A DNA stretch of 64,000 nucleotides from Phymatolithon calcareum (lineage: Eukaryota > Rhodophyta > Florideophyceae > Hapalidiales): positions 1,116,001-1,180,000 of the forward strand of contig OZ345375.1 in NCBI GenBank assembly GCA_977006965.1, in the 5' to 3' direction. How positions within the stretch are numbered: the first letter of the stretch is position 1; every line of letters starts with the position of its first letter. Positions 21,397 through 31,069 of the stretch are shown here, in pieces. The notes under the pieces are model-generated. The model had not been told where the DNA came from and did no database searches. It saw only the letters and a program-made list of their open reading frames with translations. A program made the position numbers and the translations under genes.

Positions 21397-22029
21397 CTAA
21401 ACGGACTCAATCGGTGACTCAAAGTCCGGTTCCTTTGCGCTCACACGCGCTCCAGCGTGCAAAAAGCTGAGAAAGACGCCAAAAAGCGCCCAACTCCCCA
21501 GCGCTGCAATGGCATTAGTGATATACAGCAAGAATATAGAAATGACCCCGAAAACAGGAAGCTTCGCTTTCGCAGGCACCATAATTGGACCGAGTGCCAC
21601 AGCCTCCGGCTGTGACAGGAAAAGCCACACATAAAGGATGGCAATGGCCGCAATTCCAAGGAAGCTCAACGGGTGAACGAGAATGCTCGCTACGGAAACG
21701 ATGCAGAAGCAGAGTAAATAGTTTGCAGCAAAATGTGTCAAGTTGTCAACCAGACGTTCACGCAATTCGGACGCGTTTGAAGGAGGCACCAGTTTACGAC
21801 GGTCGAAAAACTCAGACCAGGGACGAGCACTGCCCCATAACGTCGCCAAATGTCCGCGTGCCGCATCAGTATGCGGAGTCAGTCCAGGCGCAGCGCGCGA
21901 AAGCATTGCGCTGATAGTGGATGCGCCCTCCGCAGAGGACAGAGCTCCGAAGAGCGCGGCCAGCGCGCCGCCGCCACTGTTGCCCGTTTTCCCCGCCATA
22001 CCTGGCGCAACACCGTTCGCTTCGGTCAT
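21397..22029 (-). CDS. PRA1: PRA1 family protein (prenylated Rab acceptor)
   Basis: 210 aa. A disordered Gly/Ala N-terminus (1-65) precedes the PRA1 core: RPWSEFFDRRKLVPPSN at 69-85, then the amphipathic ERLVDNLTHFAANY and two hydrophobic hairpins (about 105-140 and 157-192). PRA1/Yip3 proteins sit in Golgi and ER membranes, bind prenylated Rab GTPases and act as GDI displacement factors. The short acidic cytosolic tail (ESPIESV) is compatible with export sorting. The gene is intronless and head-to-head with the DRS1/DDX27 helicase. Confidence 0.9.
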   Translation of the reverse strand: MTEANGVAPGMAGKTGNSGGGALAALFGALSSAEGASTISAMLSRAAPGLTPHTDAARGHLATLWGSARPWSEFFDRRKLVPPSNASELRERLVDNLTHFAANYLLCFCIVSVASILVHPLSFLGIAAIAILYVWLFLSQPEAVALGPIMVPAKAKLPVFGVISIFLLYITNAIAALGSWALFGVFLSFLHAGARVSAKEPDFESPIESV

Positions 22030-22519
22030 CGCGGTACGCCTGGATGGGGAGCGCGACCTTGCTGGTGCTTGAACCCCGCTGGCGGCCGGCTGTTTTGGTT
22101 ACTCCGATCCTTGGCCCCTGACTTTGGAGCACCGATATTGCGCTTGCAACTGATGTATGGAGATGATGAAAAATCGAACTGACAGAGCGGTGTCGCCACT
22201 GCCCTCGACTGCCTTGCTGTATGGCTGCTACTGTCAGCAACGCAATCAATACGAGCAAATTATAATTTCAAAATAGCATTTCCTAAATCATCATCTTGAT
22301 TGACAGCGGGTTGTGAATTGTGCACAAACTCACACGTGGCCAACCGTCTGCTATAGATACACGTGTGTACGTGTATGACAGTGCCAAACCTGAGACGACG
22401 ACCGATGCGTTGATCCGCCGCGGCGGCAGGACAAGATAGGGGGATTCATTTCTTAAGACATCCGCAAGGGTCAACTGTGAATTGCTCCATTCCTCTTTCC
22501 ACATTCTCGTCACCCGGCC
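22030..22519. promoter_or_regulatory. Divergent promoter region, PRA1 / DRS1
   Basis: 490 bp between divergent start codons must contain both promoters. A CACGTGTGTACGTGTA stretch near 22360 is the only notable repeat. No TATA box is evident. Confidence 0.4.
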
Positions 22520-24445
22520 ATGGCGGCAGAAATAGAGGGTGCAGACTTATTTGTCCGCACGCTTGATGTTCTGGACGAGCCGATAGCCTCATCTGAGGAC
22601 GATGAATCCGAGCCCGAGCTCTCCGCTGGCGAAACTCCATTTTTTGAAACCGAACGCCCAGCTGGATGGGACCTCTCGGAGGCCGTGCAAGCCGCCGAGA
22701 AACCGCTCCCCTTCCAGACCTCTGTCGATGCAAAGATTCGCGCAACCCTCGCGAAAATGCCAGCGAAAAACGCACCTGGCGACGACGACACTGATGACGC
22801 CGCGGAATGTCACAGACCTCCCGAGAAAACCGAACCCACTTCCGACCAACCTACGGCACCCGCCACAAAGAAAGGCAAGAAGCGACTGCGCAAAGAGGCC
22901 GCGAGTGCCAAGTCGTTCGCAGATCTTAACCTTTCGCGTGCCCTGCTCAAGGCTGTCTCTTCATTGGAATGGGACACGCCAACACCTGTACAAGCTCGTG
23001 CAATCCCCTACATCCTTGCCGGTCGCGACGTCTGCGGCAGCGCCGTGACTGGGTCTGGTAAGACTGGTGCATTCGTACTTCCGATTCTGGAGCGCCTCGT
23101 GCAAGCCGGTGTGGACAATGCTACGCGTGTAATCATTCTACTTCCCACACGTGAACTTGCTGCACAATGTCACTCAGTCGTAACCAGTCTTGCGAAATAC
23201 ACTTCTATCCGTGCCGCGCTTGCCGTCGGTGGGCTGTCCAATACAGCGCAGGAGTCGGCGTTGCGCACGCGACCCCACATCCTCGTGGCCACTCCAGGTC
23301 GTCTTATTGACCACATTCGCAACGCGCACAGTTTCTCTCTTGAGGATATTGAAATCCTCATCATGGATGAGGCTGACCGATTACTGGAGATGGGTTTCAA
23401 AGACGAGGTTGAGGAAATCGTGCGTCACACTCCACAGAAGCGACAAACATTGCTATTTTCTGCTACCATGAATAACAAGCTCAGTGCCCTTATCAAGCTG
23501 TCATTGAACAGGCCGGCAAAACTTGCCATTGACCCGATGTTCGATGTTGCCGCCACACTGACGCAGGAATTCATCAAATTGAAGGCGGCACAGGAGTCGA
23601 ACAAAGATGCCGTATTATTCGCCCTCGTGAACCGCACATTCAAAACCAGAGTTATTGTGTTCTTTCGTGAGAAAGTCACTGCGCATCGTTTCCGCATCCT
23701 CTTCGGTTTATCCAATTTAAAATGCGCAGAACTGCACGGAAATCTAACACAGGCTCAACGGCTACTCGCCCTCGATCAGTTCCGTCGCGCCGAAGTTGAC
23801 TTCTTGCTATGCACCGACCTTGCCGCCCGCGGACTGGACATTGCCGGTGTGGAAACTGTGATCAACTTCGACATGCCGCGAGAAGTTGTGGAATACGTCC
23901 ATCGTGCAGGTCGCACCGCACGTGCCGGGGCCGCCGGACGGTGTTGTTCAGTGGTATGCGCGGATCGGTCAGACGAGCGAAAAGTGCTGAACGCTGTAGC
24001 GAAACGCGCAAAGGCTAAATTGTCGGCGCGTAGTGTGCCGGCAGGCGTGATTGGGAAGTGGAGGGCGTGGATCGATTCGCTCGAACCGGCAGTGAAGAAG
24101 GTGCTGCGCGAGGAACGGGGAGAGAAGCAATTGCGCATGGCGGAGATGGAGCTTGCGAAGGCGGATAATATTATGAAGCATGAAGGTGAGATTTATGGAC
24201 GGCCGAAACGAACGTGGTTTCAGACACGAGGCGAACGGGAAGAGGTTCGCGAAGCAGCGAGGAAGGCTCGTGGATTGGTGGCGAGTAAGACTGTGGTTGA
24301 GAAGGCGGAGAGAAAGAAACGAAAGGCAGAGGCTTTGGAGGAGAGGAAGAGAAATACGGAGAAGGCACAGGTGCGGCAAGGGTATGGGAAGCAACAGGCG
24401 GCTGCAAGAAAGATGAAACGAAGGAAGACAAGGAAGAAGGCGTAG
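22520..24445 (+). CDS. DRS1: DEAD-box RNA helicase, DRS1/DDX27 type
   Basis: 641 aa with all helicase motifs: F..LNLS and Q motif (about 133-158), Walker A AVTGSGKT (175-182), PTRELAAQ (209-216), TPGR (258-261), DEAD (283-286), SAT (314-316), CTDLAARGLD (431-440) and HRAGRTAR (461-468). The acidic N-terminus and the long Lys/Arg-rich C-terminal extension (about 500-641) match nucleolar Drs1/DDX27, which acts in 60S ribosomal subunit maturation. The C-terminal NAD(N)I-type segment and basic coiled coil are also typical. The intronless frame opens at an ATG in good context (GCCATGG). The antisense frames are shadows. Confidence 0.93.
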   Translation: MAAEIEGADLFVRTLDVLDEPIASSEDDESEPELSAGETPFFETERPAGWDLSEAVQAAEKPLPFQTSVDAKIRATLAKMPAKNAPGDDDTDDAAECHRPPEKTEPTSDQPTAPATKKGKKRLRKEAASAKSFADLNLSRALLKAVSSLEWDTPTPVQARAIPYILAGRDVCGSAVTGSGKTGAFVLPILERLVQAGVDNATRVIILLPTRELAAQCHSVVTSLAKYTSIRAALAVGGLSNTAQESALRTRPHILVATPGRLIDHIRNAHSFSLEDIEILIMDEADRLLEMGFKDEVEEIVRHTPQKRQTLLFSATMNNKLSALIKLSLNRPAKLAIDPMFDVAATLTQEFIKLKAAQESNKDAVLFALVNRTFKTRVIVFFREKVTAHRFRILFGLSNLKCAELHGNLTQAQRLLALDQFRRAEVDFLLCTDLAARGLDIAGVETVINFDMPREVVEYVHRAGRTARAGAAGRCCSVVCADRSDERKVLNAVAKRAKAKLSARSVPAGVIGKWRAWIDSLEPAVKKVLREERGEKQLRMAEMELAKADNIMKHEGEIYGRPKRTWFQTRGEREEVREAARKARGLVASKTVVEKAERKKRKAEALEERKRNTEKAQVRQGYGKQQAAARKMKRRKTRKKA

Positions 24446-24550
24446 TTTAGAGAATGGAAGATACTGTAGGTTTGATTTCCACTTTCTGTGTCTTTGTTAA
24501 AAACCAGCCAACAACTGGAGCTCTGAGATGGAAAGTGGAAGACGCAAAAC
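24446..24550 (+). other. 3' flank of the helicase gene
   Basis: About 105 bp between the stop codon and the large palindrome. No signal identified with confidence. Confidence 0.3.
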
Positions 24551-24611
24551 AGCATTAAACTTGTGTCAAAGACAATCGATCATCGATTGTCTTTGACAAA
24601 AGTTTAATGCT
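24551..24611. repeat. Near-perfect palindrome, 30-bp arms, 1-base loop
   Basis: Arms 24551-24580 and 24582-24611 are reverse complements with one mismatch around a single C. It lies 106 bp after the helicase stop codon. Confidence 0.9.
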
Positions 24612-25483
24612 GATGGTGGTTCCGTTGTCTACAGTATTTTACTGGCATAGCACCCTTTTCGTTTGATATGAGTTGTCAAGGATTTCTTGCAAACGTACGT
24701 ACGTATGTTCGAAAACTTGAACCGAGTACATGGCACTGACAGACAAGTATCATATGAAATCTACTGAATGACATATTTGCAGATCTGTCTGTATGCTGGT
24801 GTGGGTGCATTCGTCCCTGTGTTCTTGTTGAGTGGCATGCAGGAGAAAATGTACTGACACATGTGATTTTTAAAATTATTTCAAGTCGATGTGGGTCCTA
24901 ACGGAATGGATTGAATGTTAAATCTCTCGATATGTCGCAAATCACAAATACCTCATGCGAAGAAGGGAGACAACGGCAGTGTTTCGAAGTGCTCGGCGTA
25001 ACGGCATAATTTTAGCCGATAATGAGGACGCCAGTGTGAAAGATGTACAAAATTTCATCCCGAACTGCAACTGATCTTACAATGCATTGCACCGCACTGC
25101 ATAGGGGAAATACTGTACTCAACGCCGCTCTTGTGCCACAGAAGAGAAATCTACGCCATTCTTTTGTGCGTGTTCGACTCAGCTGCGACTGACATCAGAA
25201 GGATCGTATCAGTCGTCATGGCCTCTGTTTTCACGCCGTAAATTCGCCGCAGTGCACATCGCCACTCTGCACCACACAATTCTTTTAACATTTCTTGTCT
25301 TCCCCTGGTCTTCCAGCTTCTTCCGCAAATTTGCGCGAACTTCATGCACAATCTTCACCCGTCTATAAATGCAGGAGAAGACCTGACAAACATCTTCCTT
25401 CTTGCGCTCTACAATTCCCCGCTCTCCTCCTTCAAGCTACCACTTTCACACTACCACAACCTTATCACGGCAACCAATCTACA
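24612..25483. other. Gene-free stretch
   Basis: No gene recognised. Contains a short CGTACGTACGTA run near 24693. The last part is the leader of the next gene: the open frame extends to 25295, but the first good ATG is 25484. Confidence 0.4.
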
Positions 25484-26338
25484 ATGGCACCCTGCACATT
25501 GCCTCTCTTCAAGAGGAACACGCGGAGCATCTCAGGCATCCGAACCGGATACACGCCGCTGTCCAAGGTCGTGAAGCACATGTTGATGCATGGATCTACG
25601 AAAACCGATCTCGAAACTGAGTTTAAACAGGACCGAAAGCATTTTGACGAATGTCGACAAACTCCAGGTCAATACGCATATGTGGCGCGTCGTCTTGCAC
25701 GGCAACGCAATGCTGCCAGGTTGTTAGATTTTGTCATTTTCTTTGCTCTCCTGCTGACTTGCTTCTTGTCAATTTCGTCAATGATGGGTCCCACCGCAAA
25801 GTCCCGGTTTGTGTTCGCCTTATCGATGACTCCGTCGGTTTTGAAGCAAGCGATCCAGACACGGCAATTCATCTTCCGCGGATTACCCGAGTCGCATGTT
25901 CTTCCCGTGGTCGACAATAACCCAACGCCAAGCTCGACTCCGCAGGCGATGATGGTGCAGCCCTTTCAAACCATACATCAGTGGCAAATTACGTTCCATG
26001 CTTCAAATTTCCTTGGATTTTTCAGTCTTCGACGTAAGCAGGGCAGTGGCTGGGGACTTCCTGTACTACCAGGGCCACGACCGGGATACAATCCCCTGCC
26101 ATCGAAACAGATTATCACGCCCCACTGGCTCTCCCTACTATTTGTCCTCAAGAAAAACTGCTCGGAGACAACTGAAAAAGACTCACAAAGCGAAAATATT
26201 CAATCGGAGGCTATGCCAACGAAGACACGACACACTGCCGGCTGGGGGGCCGTGCCACTCCCGGCACAGAGACCTATCTTTAAATCGAAGAGCGTATCAG
26301 CACCACAACCAACTAGTCCCCCTTTGCTAATCGAGTAG
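25484..26338 (+). CDS. Hypothetical single-pass membrane protein
   Basis: 284 aa from an ATG preceded by a CT-rich leader. The N-terminal 79 residues are basic. One clear transmembrane segment lies at about 82-101 (FVIFFALLLTCFLSISSMM). The C-terminal 180 residues are polar and Pro/Ser/Gln-rich and probably disordered. No family recognised. It could be a type II membrane protein or a mitochondrial or ER tail-type protein. AATAAA at 26409 is a possible poly(A) signal. It is the last plus-strand gene before the GID4-like array. Confidence 0.5.
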   Translation: MAPCTLPLFKRNTRSISGIRTGYTPLSKVVKHMLMHGSTKTDLETEFKQDRKHFDECRQTPGQYAYVARRLARQRNAARLLDFVIFFALLLTCFLSISSMMGPTAKSRFVFALSMTPSVLKQAIQTRQFIFRGLPESHVLPVVDNNPTPSSTPQAMMVQPFQTIHQWQITFHASNFLGFFSLRRKQGSGWGLPVLPGPRPGYNPLPSKQIITPHWLSLLFVLKKNCSETTEKDSQSENIQSEAMPTKTRHTAGWGAVPLPAQRPIFKSKSVSAPQPTSPPLLIE

Positions 26339-26434
26339 CAATGATCTGTACCGTGCTATGTCACGATACTCCTCACCAAGGTACGACATATAAGTAGCGT
26401 TTCCTACAATAAAAGCTGATGCGGACGAGTGCAA
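26339..26434. other. 3' flank of the membrane protein gene
   Basis: AATAAA at about 26409 may be a polyadenylation signal. The 47-bp-arm palindrome follows. Confidence 0.4.
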
Positions 26435-26529
26435 TCACAGGCAATGAATCTTTCGTGAGATTCTGCGCAGGACATAGAGGCCCTCTATGTCCTGCGCAGA
26501 ATCTCACGAAAGATTCATTGCCTGTGATA
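26435..26529. repeat. Perfect palindrome, 47-bp arms, 1-base loop
   Basis: 26435-26481 and 26483-26529 are exact reverse complements around a single C. I compared every base. It starts 97 bp after the stop codon of the upstream gene. It is the longest of the palindromes here and would form a 47-bp RNA hairpin if transcribed. Confidence 0.95.
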
Positions 26530-26950
26530 CACTCGAAGGTGGAAAACTGCACTTGGATTCCGACTTTTTATACATATACGCAGCATCTGTGTCCCTACTC
26601 TGCAACGCTCTATCTCTACCTTCCTTCTTCTCCTCTAGCTGGTGCTGCCGCCCTCAGGGCAACAAGGTCGATAGTAGCTACCATGAATCCAAATCCCGTC
26701 ACCGCGTACGCACATGCTTACGCCATACACATGGCGACTCTGAGCGCCGCGCTACAACCATGCGCGACAGCAAAACTTTGAAACGCCACAAGTAAAAAAA
26801 GTGGAAATTTCCATGTCTTGTTCAAAACTTTCCTCTCTCCTGCATCCTTCAATGCACCGCCGACATTTCAACGCATCGCACCGCTCCATCCACCAAAGGC
26901 AGAGATATCTTGCGTTTTCTCCGCCTCCCCAAGAAACATGGTGCAACTTG
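26530..26950. other. Intergenic stretch
   Basis: Probable 3' flank of GID4-like copy 1. The short plus frames here are not convincing. Confidence 0.4.
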
Positions 26951-27583
26951 TTAGTTAAACTTGTAGTCCGCAAACGCAAATCCATTTGCACTCGGCTGCG
27001 CGTTAAGTTCCAATCGTTGCCACGGTTGATTATTCGGATCAAAATAGTAGCCCGCAATAGCCCCAGTCTGTCTATCCATGCAAACGTAATAAAACCCTGC
27101 AATGGTAAGCCCACAATCCTCTCCTGGCGACACGAAGAAGATCTCCTTCCATCTCATGAATATATGTCGACTTGTCGACATATCCAATCGATCACCACGA
27201 TCGTTCTGAACCGCTCTCTTGAGTGCCTCAAACGCACGAAACTCTTTCCAGTGTGCCATATCGTCCTCAAACTTTGCCTTCCACTGTCCGGTGCGGAAAA
27301 AGTGGTTTCGATTATCGATGATCTGCCCGCGCCAGAACGTCAGCACGGGCGAATCCGCACGAGGAACATCCAGCGCCTCCATGGAGCCGCACACGGTACC
27401 ACGTTCCAGATCTGCGCCTTGCACGGTGACGTTCACACGCCATTCATCGGATGATTTGGAGTTGTTTTGACCGGTCACGGTTTGCGAACCCGTGAAAACG
27501 GTGCCGACGGCAAGGAAGGATACATCGCAAACGGGACGCGGCACGTGGCGAGGCTCCGCGGCAGAGGATACGCGACCTGGCAT
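26951..27583 (-). CDS. GID4-like: GID4/Vid24-like ubiquitin ligase substrate receptor, copy 1
   Basis: 210 aa from the first ATG (27583); the frame is open upstream but has no ATG. It covers the whole GID4 beta-barrel: VGTVFTGSQ, WRVNVTVQGAD, FWRGQIIDNRNHFF (83-96), W..KFEDDMAHWKEF (101-115), IFMRWKEIFFV (141-151), IAGFYYVCMD (161-170) and IAGYYFDPNN. In human GID4, Glu237 of FMRWKE and Tyr258 of FYY contact the N-terminal proline of the degron. Here they are Glu147 and Tyr165, both kept. GID4 loads substrates onto the GID/CTLH E3 ligase, for example gluconeogenic enzymes in yeast. This is the most canonical and compact of four tandem paralogues on this strand. Confidence 0.9.
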   Translation of the reverse strand: MPGRVSSAAEPRHVPRPVCDVSFLAVGTVFTGSQTVTGQNNSKSSDEWRVNVTVQGADLERGTVCGSMEALDVPRADSPVLTFWRGQIIDNRNHFFRTGQWKAKFEDDMAHWKEFRAFEALKRAVQNDRGDRLDMSTSRHIFMRWKEIFFVSPGEDCGLTIAGFYYVCMDRQTGAIAGYYFDPNNQPWQRLELNAQPSANGFAFADYKFN

Positions 27584-28196
27584 AGTGGACGCGCTGAAGC
27601 GGGACGCGTCTCTTGACCAGGGGACTCTCAAACCCGCCACGACGGAACGGTCCTCCTCCTTGCGTTCTTCACGACGCCGGCGTCGCGCCGGCCGCTCCGG
27701 CGCCTCCAGTGCAGAGAAAGAACGGGAAAAGTGCGATGGAACGCTGGAACAGACAAGCGAGCACAGATGTGTACAGGTAGTGGTTGGGTGGCTTGTTTAA
27801 CGTTGGCGAGGGTGGATGGGGTTTGAAAAAGGGGGGGGGGCACGAGAGGTTCGTGAACGCGGGAGGTCAATCGAGACCAAGAGCGCCTTGTCGCCTTTTG
27901 TATGCCGTGTGAGTGGCAAAAGCGATGCAGTTGGCTCTATATTCTTTCGTTTCGAAGGCATTCGTGGAATGCGTAAGTTGAATGAAGTAGAATTTATGAA
28001 AACATTTCAATTTTATGGCCCCAAATGCGCCCTTTTCGCATATTCCATTACAGTACGTGTCTGGCTTACGTTATCACTTGAAATGCGCCACACACAACCG
28101 CCCAATCATCGCCCTTTTTCTATTCAGAGCGGCCTCACCGCCCGCATGCTTTGTCGTCTTTTGCTGGTCCTCTGCACGGAAAATGCATCATGATTG
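27584..28196. other. Intergenic stretch
   Basis: 5' region of GID4-like copy 1. A run of G near 27830 and short frames without features. Confidence 0.4.
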
Positions 28197-28394
28197 ATGT
28201 TCCCAAAGTGGTCGCCAGCGTGCGAATTCGGCTCCATTGTCGCCGATTTCGACGGCCCTGTCCGCGCCGTGATCTTACGACCCCTTATTGAACTGCTGAG
28301 TGCGGAATTGTCCGGTGACTCGCACGCGACCGTGGGGCAGGAGAGCCCGGCGCACACGCTCTTCGAGGAATGTGTTGGAAAGTTACTTAAGTAG
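28197..28394 (+). CDS. Hypothetical small protein or last exon
   Basis: 65 residues from ATG 28197 to TAG 28392-28394, with protein-like composition: a VADFDGPVRAVILRPLIELL helix-like core, then an acidic region and a FEECVGKLLK C-terminus. An in-frame TGA lies two codons upstream of the ATG, so it is either a complete small ORF or the final exon of a gene whose first exon I could not place. Family not recognised. Confidence 0.35.
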   Translation: MFPKWSPACEFGSIVADFDGPVRAVILRPLIELLSAELSGDSHATVGQESPAHTLFEECVGKLLK

Positions 28395-29175
28395 CGGTCC
28401 AAGATGCGATATTGAATATCCCTGCGAGAAGGCGCTCCGTCGGGCGCACCCTTAGTGGCATCTCGAGAATGCCGTAGAACTCATGTTGTAATGCGAATTC
28501 AGTGACTTTTCCGTTGCCAGCTCTGCAACACGTCACATACAGTAGTTCTTTTCTACCATCTTTAGCTTTTCGAGACTCCTTTGCTCGTTATGTTTTGCAT
28601 GCGCCCTCATTCGCTCCAAACTTCTTCATGGGACTGAAATGGTCGGTCACAGAGTAAGGAGACTTACCGTGGGAAGGGCCAGCTCGCTGCATGGCGGCCT
28701 ACAAAGTAACCCCGGCGTTCACAACGCCCCAACCCAACGAAAGAGGGTGCGGCAATACCGGTGTGTCATGCTGTTCTAAACATGGTGCAATTAGTGGGGC
28801 AGAAGTGCTAGGCGACTTAATTGTGAGTATGCAAAATACATTCCCTTTGCAAACTCGGCAAACTCTTCTTCAGGCTCCGTGCAACGCAAACGGGAAAGGC
28901 GCAACAATTGCCCAGAGATGAATACCCTTTTAAGAACAAAGTTCGGAGTAACCTTTAGTATCCACACTCAAGCCTCCCTATTGCTTCACAAGCGGAAAAA
29001 GCATACGTGTATAAGTCACTGTTGCTGCAATATCATCATATGTAAACAACCTTACCGCCCTCCGAGTAGCCGTATTGCATTCCTCCACCCATCCACCATT
29101 TCCGACAAGCAACAGCACATGCATCAGATCATCACGGTTCCTTCAAGCGCACGAAGCTTCAGCCAATCTTACCAA
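28395..29175. other. Intergenic stretch
   Basis: No convincing gene. Plus frames at 28691-28921 and 28879-29634 lack features, and the second overlaps the antisense of a GID4-like gene. Confidence 0.4.
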
Positions 29176-29853
29176 TCATCGAATCTCCGCATTCGCATCT
29201 TCAACTTCGGCAAGCCTCGGAACCAGCTCCAACTTGCGCCAAGCCCTGTTCATTTCGTCAAAGTACACCCCGGTCGTCTGACCGGTGCCTCGATCCATAC
29301 ACATATAATAGAATCCCATGGTAGTGTACTGCAAACCAGCCGCCACTTGCGCCGATCCTATGGAAGCCATTTCCTTCCAACGCATGAAAACGCAGTTCAT
29401 ATCGGACAAGTCGATTTCGTGCAGTTCGACATGGGCGCACCAACCCTTAGCAAACGCCTCCGTGAGAGGGCTAAACCCTCGGAATGCACTCCAATTATCA
29501 AGATCGTCAATGAATCTCGCGCCCCATTTGTCGGTCTTGAATGTAAAATTGCGGTTATCAACGATCTCTCCTTGCAAAGCCGCCTGACACCACGGTCCTT
29601 GTTCATTCCGCGCCACGTGCATGATGGCCGTTAATCGACTGTTAAAGACATCCACATGCTCCAGCGTCACATGCGTTGACAATCCATTCCTTTCACCGAC
29701 ATATTGCAAGCCGGAAAATAGTTGCCCTGATCGCAGCATCCATAGACCTTCAAATGGACGCGGATGTCGCGCAGTCACGGCAGCGGTCGCGATTGCGTTC
29801 GGAGGGATCCTTGGCGCGCCGCGTACACGCCCTTGCGCTGACGATGAGGCCAT
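29176..29853 (-). CDS. GID4-like: GID4/Vid24-like substrate receptor, copy 2
   Basis: 225 aa with an ATG at 29853. Barrel signatures: LWMLRSGQLFSGLQYVG (37-53), HVTLEHVDVFNSRL, LQGEIVDNRNFTFKTDKW (93-110), FIDDLDNWSAFRGF, CVFMRWKEM (154-162), MGFYYMCMD (179-187) and TTGVYFDEMNRAWRKLEL. The acidic residue matching human GID4 Glu237 is kept (Glu161), as is the pocket tyrosine (Tyr182). The insert between them (ASIGSAQVAAGLQYTT) differs from copy 1, so the pocket-lining loop may select a different degron. The N-terminal 35 residues are Ala/Arg/Pro-rich and likely disordered. About 1.6 kb separates it from copy 1, on the same strand. Confidence 0.88.
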   Translation of the reverse strand: MASSSAQGRVRGAPRIPPNAIATAAVTARHPRPFEGLWMLRSGQLFSGLQYVGERNGLSTHVTLEHVDVFNSRLTAIMHVARNEQGPWCQAALQGEIVDNRNFTFKTDKWGARFIDDLDNWSAFRGFSPLTEAFAKGWCAHVELHEIDLSDMNCVFMRWKEMASIGSAQVAAGLQYTTMGFYYMCMDRGTGQTTGVYFDEMNRAWRKLELVPRLAEVEDANAEIR

Positions 29854-31069
29854 GGTGGGCGGTTTCCAGAGAGCTCTTTTGGCTTCCTTGTCGATAACTT
29901 GGGCTCGCGGGGAGGTGCGAAGCGGGCGCTGAGGGCGACCGCTTCGGTTGGGGAACTGAGAAGAAGGGAGGGTACTCAGGTTTTTTCGTTTGTTTTGAGG
30001 ACGGTCTACGGATGTCCGAATCGAAAGCTTTGGGCTGAGGTTGAGAAAAGGGTTGAAATTGTTTGTGTGAATATTACACGGAACCGACTACCCAGCCCGT
30101 TACGCATTCGACTCATGCGGGACAGTGTGTATCACAGGCTCACAGTCTTGAGGGTGTTGTTATGACGTGCACTGAGCTCCAACTTTGCCCATTCTCCCAC
30201 AACCCGAAAAAAGCGTCGGTGTGCAGTTTTCGTGTTTGGTTGTCCTTTTTAAATGTCACGATACACCTCTGCACTGCGTACCAAATTTGCTTTACTTGGC
30301 TATACTATGGGGGCACGTGGAAGCCTTGGAACTTTCTTCGAACAGAGTAATTTAAGCACGTCTTTGGGCTGCAATTCCCTCAAGCACTTTAAAGGTATGA
30401 CAACAATTTTGGTCTGGCGAGGATATGCATGATGAGAAGAGCGTCAACTTTTTTGGAAAATCAGATTCACGCCGGGCACCCTCGTGCATGCGCTCTCTTC
30501 GTCTGACTTGAGAAGGAGCATCTGAGCCTCCAGCGCAGACCTCTGTGTAATTTATCTGCTCAACAAAACAGCCAGCGCATTTTCAGAGTTTGTATGGCCT
30601 TAAATTCACGCAAGAAGCTAAGGTAGCTATTGCGATTTTCGCCGTTAGTCTGCAATATTTGTTGTCCGGCAGGGAAAGTATGGTCTTTCGCTTTAAACAT
30701 TTCATCAAGCTCTCTACTTTCAGCTTTCTGTTTTCCGCGTGCTTTTCTTTTCGTTTGCGATCTGCTCTGTTTCTGGTGAAATTGTCAAACCTTTCACTTT
30801 AGCCCATTCGCAAAGAAATTCAGCTCGCAGAACGCTGGGACTAATCACGACGTGACTGAAGTATTCACAAATGAATTCCGTTTTCAATCGACCCTGAACC
30901 TAACTTCAGCTCACTTTGCAAAGTTCGTAGGCAAAGGGAATGACTTGAAACTTGGAAATATGTCAAGGGTACGGACCAAACAACACTAACGTTTGCGGGG
31001 CGTACAAAAAAGGCATGTAAACAGTCAGGATAACCGAGCGCAACGACTGACTACCATTTTAATGCTTTT
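29854..31069. other. Intergenic stretch
   Basis: 5' region of GID4-like copy 2 and 3' flank of copy 3. Short plus frames only; nothing recognised. Confidence 0.4.

Noticed and set aside
24551-24611. Palindromes as Rho-independent terminators
   Set aside because: Eukaryotic genes, no T-tract after the stem, and arms far longer than bacterial terminators.
24693-24706. CGTACGTACGTA run
   Set aside because: Short simple repeat without context.
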